DNA of 64,000 nt, from the NCBI RefSeq assembly GCF_047496725.1, contig NC_132973.1:10550233-10614232 (forward strand), written 5' to 3'. Of the stretch, positions 26,327-39,264 are shown one piece after another. This stretch comes from Anoplolepis gracilipes (taxonomy: Eukaryota > Arthropoda > Insecta > Hymenoptera > Formicidae). Position 1 is the stretch's first letter, and each line of letters begins with the position of its first letter. The notes beneath the pieces were generated by a model. It ran no database searches and was not told the DNA's origin. It worked only from the letters and a program-made list of their open reading frames with translations. A program made the translations under genes and the position numbers.

Positions 26327-27621
26327 GCCAGCCAGCGACAAAACGCTCCGCTCTCTACTTTCCCGCGGCCATTTCCGAAGCCGATGCCGAGAGCCGAGAG
26401 CCGAGAACCGAGAAACCGAAACCGCGCCGTGTACCGTGTCCCGTGTCGTGCCGTTTCCTCCGCTCTCACTCCGCGCTCCGCGTCGCTCTTGCACCTAACT
26501 TCTCTCCGTACCGCTCCCTTGGTCCACGCCTGCCGCCGACCAGCCCGACTTACGAATGTTTCACATCACTACCACTTCCCCCTCTCACCACTACCGCTTA
26601 TCTCGAGACTCTACCTCTATCCTACCGCACCGCACCGCACCGTGTAGTCGTGTAGTGCCGTGTATGACGTAGTCCAGTGTCTATCAGCTTTTTGCTACAC
26701 AACCGATCTGATCTGGCATATAATACGGAGGAGCCTGTTACAGGACGTGACGTCACCTTTGACAAGTGTCAAGAATGTCGCTTGCGATTCTCCAATGACA
26801 ACGATTTACCTGTCAATTGTAAATGATTAAAAGATATTATAATTACACATTACAACCGGTCTTGAATTATCATACGGAACCGAGGTGAATTGAGAGACCC
26901 TGACACGAAGCACAGACACAGACACAGGCACACAGAGCAGTCGGCGTCGGCGATCGGCGAGTGAACGCTGACACGCCGAACGCAGACGGCCACTCTCACC
27001 AGCACCAGTGCGGCGCGCGCTACACCTTTGCACACCATCGTGACGACTCTCTATGGATCATTCACGTTTTCGCCCCACCACCGGTCCGCCTCGACACGTG
27101 CACCGTGTGCATACACGCGGGACGCGGGTTCGGTCGCGTGTAGTAGTGCTCGCTCCGTCTCTGTTTATCCCGCGCGACCGCTCACCTCCTTCGCGAGGCG
27201 CCGCCGATAACCTCAACCCTTTCTAGCGTACGGCCGTGCGGCATGCGCTCTCACGCACGTGCGCGCGAGCGGGTTTACCTGACTTACCTGTGTGGTATAC
27301 ATGTGTATCTGGGAACTGCCGGAGGAATGGAATTTTCGTTGGAACGCGCAGTACGTTCGTGTGATGAGACTCTCTCTCACCATACGTTTGCGAGAAGGTA
27401 GACGGCTTTGATGGTATATACGGTCTTTATCGTGGAGGAACTTGGACAAAATTTCGAGCAAACGAGTTCTAATCAAGATTCTTTCGTATGTCGTATGCAA
27501 CGATAATAGAACAAGATGATATCCAGAATCACGTTTACCGCGCAAGTTTAAATCTTGATTTATTATCGGGATGATATTTTATTTCTTTCGAACGTTGCTT
27601 ATACCATCGTTGAGAGATATA

Positions 27622-27741
27622 GGTTGTAATCCAAAATTCACACTGCCAGTACTATATAGCAGCATATTGTTATCTTTGTTGATTACTGAATACTAGACGA
27701 AGATAAGAACATGCTGGCAGTGAATTTTTTGAAACACAGCC
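27622..27741. mobile_element. Small MITE-like element, copy 2 of 3
   Basis: The ends GGTTGTAATCCAAAATTCAC and GTGAATTTTTTGAAACACAGCC are imperfect inverted repeats. Next to them are inverted CTGCCAGTACT/AACATGCTGGCAG boxes. Length about 120 bp, non-coding. Same family as 22639-22731 and 48051-48187. Confidence 0.75.
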
Positions 27742-28230
27742 ATAGCATTCATTCAGCTTTCTCGCTTCTCGAATTCCTGAGAGAATTGCATTGCTCGCGG
27801 ATACTCGCAAAGAGAGATGCATTATTCGCCGTAGCAACGCGAGAACGGTGAAAGTCTCGCGGCCATAGGTATTAACACACACACACACACACACGTACGA
27901 GACCGAAACCATCCACAAAGAAGTTGACTAATATCCGCGACTTGAGAATTCGTGACTCGCGGATCGAGTGTAGTTAAAGAAAAAACGATAATCAAAGGGC
28001 ATTTAAATCTCATTGAGACGGTAACATACGGAGCGACTTTTTCAGACTACGTTCGGATAATCTAAATTAATTAATGATCGATCATATTTCTATCACCTCG
28101 AACCTATCTATGCAAGCATGAAAGAGCTCAGTTTGACATCGGAATTTACAAGATATCCATGCACTCATTGTCAGATAAATCCGTTGTACAATGAGACAAC
28201 GCGGGGCATATTCAGTGAATGCATCGCGCA

Positions 28231-28252
28231 CACACACACACACACACACACG
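28231..28252. repeat. (CA)n microsatellite
   Basis: About eleven CA units; no gene context. Confidence 0.75.
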
Positions 28253-29596
28253 ACAGGGCAGCGGTGGGTTCTACGGTGCGTTTCCACGAAAGGATTATGC
28301 TGAAACTGGTCCGCGCCGGTTGGTCCCGCAGTGTCGTAATCAGGTAAGCGTACACCCGTATCTCGCTCGGGGTGGCATGTTTATACGTAATACGTAGCAT
28401 TTTGTACGCTTGCAAAGTAAAGTCTCGCGATCCCTTATCTTTCTCGCTATATATTTGGATACAGCTGCGTAATATCAAGGCAGAAAGATTATTGACCGAG
28501 AGACTCTTACTCGGCGCTGGCAGAATGCTCGGTCAGCGAGTTCATCTGGTATGGTCCATGCATATATGTGTATATATATATATATATGTCCCGCAGCTTC
28601 TCTCCCGCGGAGCCAAGTTTCCCTCCCTCGGTCACACGTTCCTGTACCCGCCTCTCCGCGCCACGACACGCGCGACCCATGCCTACCACTCCTTTCTGCC
28701 GGCGGTGCAACCTTCAAAGGCCACTGAATGCGTCCATGAATGAAGTAGGAAAGTTGCTGGAGTACAGATCGACCGGATGTATGCATACTAGGTGGGTAAG
28801 AAAACAAGAGCCGTCGCTGACTACGTCAGCGTGCGCGACTATCGATCAGAACCAGTTCTAGATCGCTGTCATGATACTAATGTACCGTATAATATCCGCG
28901 ATCGTGTTTTACGTCTCCTTATGCATAGATAAGATATACGTAATTTAACTATTTAGAATAGGTATAAACCGCTCGCGCGGCGGTCTATTTTAATTGCGAT
29001 ATGAACTCGATTCCGGAACTAGTCTAGAGAGAAAGATCGGGGAAAGGAAGACAGATTGAAATCATTGCCGGCGAAATCGCCCTGCCAAGTACGCCTTGAT
29101 CACGTAGCTATATAAACTTTACATTTTCCGAGCATTGATGCTACAAAGTTACAATCTTGGATTTAAAGTTCACGTCGTAGATTCAGCTGCGCTTTATCGA
29201 CAATTGAGAGCATCTCGCAAAGTCTTGCCTTTCACATCGGAGTAGGATAGTTACCCGCGGCATACATACGAAGACGTTGAAATATATCTCGGAATAAATT
29301 GACTAAATGAGTCATATGTAAATAAGATTTGATAAAATATGTAAATGAGATTTAATAGGTTTAAATGATTTCTTTTTCGTCTCGCGCTTCTTGGAATGAA
29401 AATTAAAGCAACAGAAGAAGGTCTACACGTCATATAATACGATAATATAACGTAATGAAGTAAATGTGGCTGTTTACGCCTCGCATTTATTATCTAATTA
29501 TCAAATTAGTAATACAATAGTTGTTTCAATTTGTAATGTCGCGTACGTGTATAAGTATATGACATTACAATTCAAGTGACGATTTTGTCTCACGAA

Positions 29597-29734
29597 ATGG
29601 ACCGTGGGAATACGATGGCGCGAGTAAACAGCGCGCAATATTTCAGGGGAACTCGTGGCAATCGCCTGCTTCTCGGTAGCATTTTCTTACTGTCATTCAT
29701 GATACTACAGCACGGCAATAGGATGATTGCTTGA
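29597..29734 (+). CDS. Possible 45-residue membrane micropeptide
   Basis: An ATG-initiated frame of 45 residues begins MDRGNTMARVNS, has a basic stretch, then a hydrophobic run LLLGSIFLLSFMIL, and ends in MIA. It could be a tiny single-pass membrane protein, but frames this short occur by chance. No splice context or homology is available. Listed only because of its polarity pattern. Confidence 0.15.
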   Translation: MDRGNTMARVNSAQYFRGTRGNRLLLGSIFLLSFMILQHGNRMIA

Positions 29735-31084
29735 CGGTCGGTGACTAAAGTGGATAAAGCCTTCTACAGTAATCTAACACGAGCCAGGACGCAGGGGTGC
29801 AGAGATTGGGCCCATCTCTCTTTTTTTTATATCGTGAATCGTCACTTTCTTTCATATTAATCGCCCCGTTAGTTACCTGTAATGGTAAACCAAACGCGTA
29901 CGAAAAATCGAACGTACAGGGTGTGATTCGCCCGACATTCTCAGTCTTGTCACGGCGTATATCGCAATACGAAATATATATTTATTTGCTGATAAATTAT
30001 TAAGTCCAGCAAATATTTGTGTCTATTGCATTTTTTATAAACGATAGAGAAGGTTAAAAAATATCCAGCCAGTTCGAAGGGACTTAAAATTTAGTTTACC
30101 CGATTTCGACGTCCCTGGAATGGCAGTAGTACTAACCCTGCTAACAGATTGGCAGACATACTCACCGCGAACTGACCTCTCTGTGATTTAGTTATATCTC
30201 TATGGATGCGTCGTCAAGTCACGCGTGTTTGATATTGCATGTAATAGAAAATAGAAGTGACAGGTTCGCGGTCGGTAAGGTGTTCAAAGGGCTCAAGTCG
30301 TGTTCGTCGTTTCCTCTTTATTGAATGAGCTTCCGCTGGTTCGACATCCTCTCGTTTCGAGATATTATGATTAGGTGAGTCCGTTATGTATATCGCAAAT
30401 ATTTTGTAATGAAATTTAAATTTATTACTGTTTTGAAATTATAGAAATATATTTTATAAACAGATTCTTAAAGATTAGAGCCACGTGATTTTTGTTTGGA
30501 AAAAGTGTCGGGTATATAATATTAATAATCAAAATTATTCTGAAAATTTTTATTAAATAAAACTCAAAGAAACGGCTTTTACAGTATATCTTATTGTTAG
30601 ATTTGCAAGTAAAAAGTTATTAATTAATTTTTTTTTATTATTGATACTTTTTATCATCAATACTGTAGCGATATTCCTAGTTATAGAAATTCTTGATGAT
30701 CTCGTTTTATTTGTGTCGTTTTATTATGTTTTATTTTTATTTATAGTATTTTTAATTTTTATATTATATTTAGCTTTTTTATTTTTAGTATTATATTTAA
30801 TATTTTTAATCTTTATAAATTTTAGTTTTAATTTTAGTTTAAAGGAAAATGGACATTTTTTCTTCTCAGCGATAAAAAGATAATGATAATAAACGATGAT
30901 TTTAATTAACAGCCGTTCAACATAACATTCTTCTCTTCTTCGAAACATGGTAAAGTTTTAGCTGAAGCTAAAAGTATGAGTATCAAATTTAAATTTCTAA
31001 GTCTATCAATTCCGTGGTCCAAGCATTGGCAATTTGAAGACTTAATCTATAAAAGGAGTATGAAATTGAAAGATAGAGTTTATT

Positions 31085-33215
31085 GAGAGATCGCATAAAT
31101 GTTTGCTGTAAATTTTACCACCGGATTTAAACAGCGCCAAACGAAAAAAAAAGACAGCTTTTTGATTCTGCACAACCGTGAATTATCCTTTTGCAATGGC
31201 GATTTAAATTTAAAAAAACATGAAAATCGTGTCTCTTCAGAATTTTAAAATATTATTTGATACTTTGGAAATATCGTTTGACATTTCTTCAATCATCCTT
31301 GTGTTTTTAATCGAACCTAAAATTTGATTAAAAAATTTACCTTTCGATCAAACAATTTTTAACCCGTATTCAAGAAAACCTAATGACAAACTAATCTTTT
31401 TCGATTTTATCGGATACTTTGGAAATACGACAATTTTTAACTCGTATTTGTATTCAAATTAATTATAAGACAACACGAGAAGATGCTGTTATCGAACATT
31501 TTTAGATAAAAATGAAATATAGCCCGGAACGCTTAATAAGGACTTAATACGCGGGCAAAGGCAGCTCTGAGTTCTTCCGAGTCCTTTAAATTCTTCAGGC
31601 GATCATCGTTCGCGATTGCGCTTCTTCGCTTCTTCGCTTCTTCGGCTTCGTCGGGAGTCGGGAATTTCCTCTCTCTCTGCACCTACTCTCTCGGATAACG
31701 TTAATATCTACCTACGCGATGGTACGGTCGGGCACTACGCGGCGTTCGCTCAATCCGCAACACGTTTTTGCATTGCTTGCCGGTTGATTGCCCCTCGAGC
31801 ACGCCGTTGATGACGTCAGCATTCTGGATGAGTCACTGTGCACAGAATGAGCTGCGTGCGTATGCACGCATAATTTATCTCGCACGTTCATGCGCGCATA
31901 CACGTACACGCCGGCATTACACTCATTATACAAATATATATATATATTTTTTTTTTTCAGGTATTCTCTCTTACGAAATTAGTTTTCTTTTTGCAGTCTT
32001 CTCAGAGTTTCTGCTAGAACCGAACATTAGAGATACCGATATCACATTCTGTCCCTCTAGAGACAGAAACTCTGATAGATAATACGGCCGTTTTATCGGT
32101 CACATGATTTTTTTATTTACGACATCCGAGTGTTAGATATACATATAATGGTTCGCTTCATATTTTAGACTACATAGTTTAGCGAGAAGGAAACATAATT
32201 TTGTCAGCTTTAACTAGATCACCCATTGATTAATTTGAATATAGAAACGTAAAGATAAGCGCAATACAATTAATTAATTAAGTTATTAATTTATTAATAT
32301 TTACGTTCTCTGACATATAAAGACAAGATATTATCTCATACGGATGTTTTATGACAAATTCATTCACATATGACAGAGGCATCATATATTTTTGCACGAA
32401 TTTTCAAATAGAAAAACGATGTCAGTTCATATGCATCGTACTCGCGCGTGTGCTATATCCGTAAGTGCATACAACACAAGGACAAACGTTGTTGATTGCA
32501 CGTATGCATAATATATCACCTATTATATAACGCCATAATAGCTGTCTTTACATTATGAATTTAAATCTGTACAAACATTTTATCAATATAATATTTCTTT
32601 CGAGATTTTGCAGCGAGATACACATAAGAGAAAAAATGAGACTAAGAAAATATGCATTAGATTAAAAAAAAGATATGTAGCAGATAATTTAATATTAATA
32701 TGCATGCGTAATATTTTCTGATGACACGTGTGCAATCAATTGCATTATCGTCATAAATCAATCTACACGTGATATCAATAGTAAACAACGTTGTGACGCA
32801 GTGATTTTCAGGAACACTTTGTAAATCTATGTATAATGAGGGCTATATTTAATTTTTATCTAAATGTTCGATAAGAGCATCTTTTTACAATTAGTTTGTC
32901 ATTAGGTTGTCTTGAATACGAGTAAAATATTGTTTGATCGAAAGGTAAATTTTTTAATCAAGTTTTAGGTTTGATTAAAAATTAAGATGATTGAAGAAAT
33001 GTCAAATATATTTCCAAAGTATGGAATAATCTTTTAAAATTCTGAAGAGACGCGATTTTTGCGTGTCATTTTTTTAAATTTAAATCACGGTTACAAAAGT
33101 ATGACTCACGGTAATGCAAAGAGTAAGTCGAGAAGCTGTGTTTTTTTGTTTGGCGCCGTTTAAATCCGATGATAAAATTTACAGCAAACATTTACGCAAA
33201 ATTATCGCACGTTTC
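31085..33215. mobile_element. Foldback element with arms of about 380-445 bp
   Basis: The left arm (about 31085-31530) and right arm (about 32835-33215) are reverse complements with perhaps 80% identity by eye. Shared anchors include AAATGTTTGCTGTAAATTTT, GTCTCTTCAGAATTTTAAAA, TTACCTTTCGATCAAACAAT and CCTAATGACAAACTAAT. The left arm has an extra segment of about 100 bp near 31400-31490. The 1.3-kb interior has no transposase-like frame. Confidence 0.75.
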
Positions 33216-33866
33216 CGTCGAATCGTACGTGAAACTTTCGTATCAAAACATACATCTTTTAAAGCCGGTAAGTATAAATGATTAATACTGCTACTGCGCA
33301 ATTAGCGATTATATATTTTCCTTCTAGTGCGACTTATTTTCTCGCATCATTCTTTAACTGAACTTATAAATCAATCACAACATTTATGTTTCGAACATTT
33401 TATATAAGAGTGGTGAATAAGATTTGTAATGAAAAGACAAGATCGACGGAAGAATACGGAGAACATTATCCTATCAATGTGAATGTTGCAACCTCGTGTA
33501 ATACAAATATCAGATATCCATTCATTCTTCTTCTAATTTGAGTGTAAAGTGTACTTGTGAAAACATTAATGTACGATGATATATGTAAACGTCAAGTATA
33601 ATTAACCCAAACTCTGATGTTTATCAAGTAAATACGTTACAATTGCTTAATCAAGCGTTATCATTGGTTTATTTTGATCTTGCTATGTATTTTTAGCAAT
33701 TTAACTGATAGTGCAGTCTATCAGTTAACTCTGATAGTGCAGTCTATTCGAAAATCGATAAAAAGGAAAACACAGTATTGTATCGTCATGTATATGTGAT
33801 GTGCCTTTAATAGCAATGAACATAATCGTCTACTATTTACATTACGTTCAAAAGAATCTGTGCGTA

Positions 33867-33924
<58 letters not shown>
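33867..33924. repeat. (TA)n microsatellite
   Basis: An almost pure TA run of about 58 bp. Confidence 0.85.
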
Positions 33925-33927
<3 letters not shown>

Positions 33928-34293
33928 CTTTTACGTAAAAAAACTTTTCTGTGCGTTAGATTGTTTATTATTTGTATATATCTTGTCATTCGCCGTTTAA
34001 TTTCATTAATCGTGACGAATGGTGTAAAATGAAATTTTAGATAAGATTTCGTAAAAAATGATACATGAAATAGTATATAATTGAGATTCAGTCTTGGAAT
34101 ATGGAAGATACCGATTGCTCGAAACGCTTGAAAAAGATTGGACAAAGCAAATGATGACATTAGTTTCTCAAGTGTTAATTTATCAATACAATATTTATCA
34201 TAACTGAATACACACATTACGACGATATCGTTGACACCTGTGCTATCTAACCGTTACCCTACGTGACAATATGTCGAATAGAGGGTCGTGATT

Positions 34294-34830
34294 ATGGGAT
34301 GTCTTTGCGGGATGCGAAGATTGCGCAACAAGATGAACGCGAATGGAAACGCGAAATTAGGCGTTAACACGAGCCGTCACGCATATGACAATATACGTAG
34401 GGAATTCAGGGAACGTATGTTGCGTCAATTGAAACAGGACAAGACACACGACGAAATGATGTCCGTAGGGTAATGAATAATATTTCATCATTTGGTGAAA
34501 TTTGGTCAATGAATTTAGAATTTAGTTTTTTTTTTATTGAAAATTAAATTAGCGATGCCCTTTTACATGACATCGTAATAGAATCCGTGAATACTCCTTT
34601 CGTTGATGTCGAGGATCATTTAATCTGGCAAGTTGTTTCCTTTATTCCTTTATTCATATGACGCTACTCGTGATAGAGATTACTTTGCTATGCTATACAT
34701 ATATCTACTGTGATCAGAGTGGGGGATCTCGATGTCTTAGTGTCACTCTATATAAGCTTTGTGATTTCTCGTTTCACTTTGGTAGTTCCCCAATTCGGGC
34801 GAACACTTCAAGGAAGCTTGGCAATTCGCT
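34294..34830 (+). CDS. Candidate 5' exons of a small N-myristoylated protein (partial)
   Basis: Exon 34294-34469 starts MGCLCGMRRLRNKM, an N-myristoylation-like MGxxx start with two cysteines that could be palmitoylated, next to a basic cluster. It continues with a charged helical stretch (IRREFRERMLRQLKQDK) and ends GG|GTAATG. A second exon at 34786-34830 (acceptor TTTGGTAG, donor GTAAGT) joins in phase to add SPIRANTSRKLGNS. A third exon was not found. If unspliced, the frame stops at 34473. The protein is not recognised. Phase agreement and strong second donor support it, but the short length leaves real doubt. Confidence 0.35.
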
Positions 34831-35034
34831 GTAAGTTACATCTTATTTCACAAAATCGTTGTTATTAATCTTAAGACGCATGTAAGATAGATGTATTCTC
34901 TCTGCTCGTTTATTCTTCCTTGATTCCTACAATTTGGTAATAATTATCAAATAGTGTATTAAATAATTTAGGTGATGACGGTTATTAAATATTTAACAAA
35001 GTTGAATTGAATGATTTAGTAATACAAACTGTTC

Positions 35035-35406
35035 CAGGCTAACCAAATCACACGTTAATGGGAGATTTTTGAAATCATTTGAAGATTTTTCCTCAGCGAA
35101 AAGAGAGAAAATCGAGGGAGATCATCATTTTTTGCACGTTCCCGATTTTTGTCATTATACATGTATATCTTTTTCTAAGCTTTACATTAAAATTCTATTA
35201 AAGTAAATTCTATCTGAAATTAACTGAAGAATATAGTTTTATTAATATTTTAACTCCGCAACATTTAGTTTGCGAAAAAATCCTCTTTTTCAATCACTTA
35301 CAACTCAGAAATTATTAACGCCTCGACATCTTCGCTGAGGAAAAATCATCTCCAAATGATCTCAAGAATCTCCCATTAACAAGTGATTCGATAAGTCTAG
35401 GATACT
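35035..35406. mobile_element. TIR element family B, copy 1
   Basis: The ends contain GGGAGATTTTTGAAATCATTTG and its counterpart CAAATGATCTCAAGAATCTCCC, with TTTTCCTCAGCGAAAA facing TTCGCTGAGGAAAAA. The interior shares blocks with 37246-37612 and 54873-55266 (TTTTTTGCA, TAAAATTCTATTAAAGTAA, GTTTGCGAAAA). About 370 bp, non-coding. Confidence 0.8.
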
Positions 35407-35519
35407 CTATATTTATTTCTAATTTATTTATTAAATATGTAATTACTTCATACATATATTAATCATCAAAGATTTTATAACAAATATTAAAATTTAATGA
35501 TTTTTAAATTGTCATTTAA

Positions 35520-35591
35520 TTGTTATTTAATAATTGTTTTAAATTGTTATTTAATAATTGTTTTAAATTGTTATTTAATAATTGTTTTATT
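35520..35591. repeat. 24-bp minisatellite, three copies
   Basis: The unit TTGTTATTTAATAATTG plus TTTTAAA is repeated three times without change, the last copy slightly shortened. Confidence 0.85.
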
Positions 35592-36692
35592 GACTCAATT
35601 ATGAACAAAATTTGTTTTATAAGTGGACCAATTAAAGACTTAATAACTATTATTAGATATGATAAAAATTATCAAATTCAATTAAAATTTTATTAAATAT
35701 ATTCAATTAAAATTTACAATTAAATATATTTGTTAACTATTACCAATTAGGTTTTTCAGCGTAAGTAATGAAATTAATAAATATCAGGTAATTTATTATT
35801 TTTGTCAACTAAAAATATTATTTCATACAATAAAAAATGTTGAGAGAGCAATTTATAATTATCCATAGTAGAATTATCTATGTAATAGAATTTTTAATAT
35901 ATTTTCTTGTAATACGTTTTTCTCCTTATTACGATAAAATACCAAAAATTGGAGATATATAAAATGATTATCTAAAATTTATATCTTCCACATAAATCCG
36001 AATGTCTCTTGAATCAATATTTAATCGATATTTTCTTTTAAAATAGAAAAATACAAATTCTCTGAATCTTAAATTTTCAACGCATATGTAATTTACATTA
36101 AACTTTGCAGCATAACCGAGACCATTGATACATACGGTGTAAATACTCTTTTCCAATAAAATTTTTTATTGGTAAAATAAATAAGTAGTAAAGAAGACGC
36201 CAAATCTGTTGACTATAAGTCGACAATATTGACAGTATGTATCATCCTCCGCGTTACTCGTAACTTCGAAGGCCGCAGTCAAAGTCTACATCGATAATTT
36301 GTAAAGAGAAATCGTAGATAAAAATATGCTCCAGTTAGCATAAAAATCTAAAAATGTCTGGCAAACAAAGTTGCAGCGCCGAAGAATCACGTCATGTGAC
36401 TCTGGTGCGACAATACGGCGAAGACGCTTTATTTCTTTTATAACCAGTTGAAACTGCTGTCTCGGTTTATTAGTTTACGTTTACGTAACCGGTTGAAACT
36501 GCTTTTGAGGATCTTAATGTTTGTGCGCTGTCAAGGGATGGACAATAACTCATTTGATCACGTGCGCATGTACATGGAAAAAATAATGCAAAAAAAACAA
36601 TATAATTTATGTAATTGTGGAACACACTAACATTTAAGGAAAGCTCACTATATATATGTATACTACCTTACTATATATATATATACAGGGTG

Positions 36693-37247
36693 TTCCCAAT
36701 TTAAATGGCAAAACTTCGGGAGTGTGTAGGGAACCGAAAAAGTAAGACAAAAAGTCCTTTAGAGATTTGCTCGTTTTGGAGAAAATCGCAAAAATTCAAT
36801 CTCTCATTGTCAGTTGCTCTCTTGAGTTCATTGGCACCGAATAAACTTTCTGCTTCAAAATTCCTTACATATGTAAACACTTGATGTTATCCTTTACATT
36901 CTTTTGTTTGTTTACATTATTGCTTTCTTTTACGAGTTCTTAATCAGTCTTCGAGATATATTTAGTTAGTTGTACCAGAACAATGTCTAGCTGCAATTAA
37001 TGCGGTCAGTGTTAGATGTAATGCTTGCATTGCTGCATGAAGGCAGCATTTTGAACAATATCTGCATTAAATGGATGATAACATGAATAAAATGTAAATA
37101 AATAAGTAGAAAAACGAAAACTTATTTTGTTTCTTTTTTTTGCGATTTTCTCCAAAATGGAGCAAAAACGAGCAAATCTCTAAAGGACTTTTTATCTTAG
37201 TTTCTCGGTCCCCTACACGCTCCAAAGTTTTGCCATTTAAATTGGGG
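36693..37247. mobile_element. TIR element with arms of about 100 bp
   Basis: The left end TCCCAATTTAAATGGCAAAA matches the reverse complement of the right end TTTTGCCATTTAAATTGGGG. Complementarity continues through TAGGGAACCGA, AAGTCCTTTAGAGATTTGCTCG and TTTGGAGAAAATCGCAAAAA. The left flank reads TATATACAGGGTGT, a motif often seen at ends of Tc1/mariner-like short elements. Interior of about 350 bp, non-coding. Confidence 0.85.
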
Positions 37248-37612
37248 ACTGGTAATTAAGGAAAAACCTGCTAATGGCAGATTCTTGAGATCATTTGGAG
37301 TCGATTTTTCCTCAGCGAAAATATCAAGAGACATCATCATTTTTTGCAAGTTTCCAATTTTTCTCATTAAGTATATATCTTTGTAATTAAGCCTTAAATT
37401 AAAATTCTATTAAAGTAAGCTCTATCTAAAATTAACTAAAGAAGGTAATTTTTTTAACTTCAAAAAGTATGGTTTGCGAAAAGCGCCTTTTTTCAATCGC
37501 TTATAATTCGTAAATTATTGATACTTCGACATTTTCGAAAAATCGTCTCCAAATGATTTCAAGAATCTGCCATTAGCAGCTTTTTCACCAATTATCGGAC
37601 ACCCAATACATA
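37246..37612. mobile_element. TIR element family B, copy 2
   Basis: Abuts the previous element. The ends are GCTAATGGCAGATTCTTGAG and TCAAGAATCTGCCATTAGC, followed inwards by CATTTGGAGTCGATTTTTCC and an imperfect complement. It carries the subterminal GTTTGCGAAAAGCGCC and TTTTTCAATCGCTTATAA blocks, which occur inverted in the copy at 54873-55266. Confidence 0.85.
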
Positions 37613-37932
37613 TATATTTTTTTTTTCCAATGTTTTATTAATATACTTATATTTTGTAAAGAAGTATTATAATTATTTAAATATTTTGATGCACAAAAAC
37701 AAATGCATAATAAATAAAAACACAAGTACAAATTTACAATTTTTTTGACAATAAATGTTTTAATCTCTCGTTATATTATTTTTTTACAATAATTGTTTCT
37801 AAAAGGGAATGTATTTTTCATGTAATTTGTATTGTAAAATTTTTTCCATGTGTAATGACATATGTGGCTTACTCAACAACATTTCATGTATGTCGTTTTT
37901 CGTTTTTTTTATCTTGATTTTGTATTTCTTTA

Positions 37933-38051
37933 GGCGCGTTCGGGGAGACGCTATTAGCGTTAACAGCGTCGTTCTATCTTTGTTCAACTTTTAATGAGTA
38001 ACAAAGATAGAATGACACTGTTAGCGCTAATAGCGTCTCCCCGAAAGCGCC
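37933..38051. repeat. Long near-perfect hairpin, 51-nt arms
   Basis: The left arm GGCGCGTTCGGGGAGACGCT continues through ATTAGCGTTAACAGCGTC to GTTCTATCTTTGTT. The right arm mirrors it to AGCGTCTCCCCGAAAGCGCC, with a few mismatches and a loop of about 16 nt. Both strands can fold equally. GC-rich arms sit in AT-rich surroundings. Confidence 0.9.
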
Positions 38052-39264
38052 CTTTATATCTACTTTATAAATATTGTGTTGTAACACTCAACCATATTCT
38101 TTTTATATCGATTTTTAAACCTTCTTCACCGTGGAATGATCCTTGTTTCAGTCACTATAGCGAGGTCGGTATATATTATACTTACTGGCTATCGTAGTTT
38201 ATCTCTCGATAAATATCAATTATGTATATCATTAATAGTTACACTGAAATAAAAATCTTTGATAATTTATTAAGATGCATTTAGTAATGCATTTTTTTGA
38301 AATATTTGGTTATCATTAACAATTATCATAATAATAACAAAACATTTAGTAATAATTATAAACATTTTAAAAAAATATTTTGCGTTTAGTTGAGCCAATT
38401 AAATTGTGTCATAATTGTCCACTTATTGTTAGTTGAATATTCAAGGTTCCGAGTAACTTTGACCAAAGTTAATAAATATTATAACCAAGTTTTTCTCATT
38501 GTATATATATTAGTAATAAAATAATGAATTATATATTAATAATTATTATATAATTTAGCAGTTATTACATACATAATTTTTAGATACATTTCTATTGATT
38601 AATCAAATTGCAGCTGAATTGCAAATAAATTTGAATATAAATTGCGTCGATCAATTGCAAGTAAACTTGCTTGAAAAATTTTTAAGCTTCACGAACTTAT
38701 ACTTGCAGAAGAATGTACGTTTATTCTTGCACATGTACCACCCATCTTGCCCCTCCAAGTGTAATTCATAGTTAAAATCATACGTCCATACAGTGGCCAC
38801 TCTACCACTGAAGAGTATATTGGTTCATATTAGTGGGAGGTGGCAGGTAGCTCTCTTTTAACGTTTCAATGCTCAGACACTCATTTCGTCCGCAAGCATC
38901 GTGGATCAAGCATCATTAAATGCCGACTTGCGACTCGTACTTGATACAACTATAGAACTAGTCAGACTCAAAATCTCAATCTCACGCGTGATTTTAACGG
39001 AGTACAAGTGCATCCTGCTAAGTCGGTCTAAGTTGATCTAAGATATTGAATATCATCACGGACATATCATTCGCCTATCAAACTATTGTCCATGTTGTCA
39101 CATCTGTACGACATTCGACACGTACCGGAGTTGGCGTATATTTGGCGACAAACTACGATCGATAATTTTCGTAAAGACACGCAGAAAGCAAACGTGTACT
39201 ATGATGCATTGCTGAGAACACCGAGATGTTGGCAAGAAACGAGAGATAGTTGATTGAAATAAGA

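Larger units (their letters stand above)
25962..29596. other. CpG-rich upstream region of the Bcl-2 gene and intergenic DNA
   Basis: The first 1.3 kb (to about 27.3 kb) is CpG-rich and probably holds promoter and 5' UTR of the Bcl-2 gene. Several long open frames here are caused by GC content and the ACCA repeat. Further right are two CA microsatellites (27876-27893, 28231-28252) and a MITE-like element (27622-27741). No gene is supported. Confidence 0.45.
29735..34293. other. Intergenic, with a large inverted-repeat structure
   Basis: No supported gene. A candidate non-coding exon ends at about 30374 with a GTGAGT donor, after a transcription-start-like pyrimidine-rich stretch. The main structure is a pair of long inverted arms at about 31085-31530 and 32835-33215. 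An AT microsatellite is at about 33867-33924. Confidence 0.4.

Noticed and set aside
25880..26655. Long plus-strand frames with NQPT repeats and minus-strand frames with GWLV repeats
   Set aside because: They come from the CCAA tetranucleotide repeat and GC-rich 5' region of the Bcl-2 gene.
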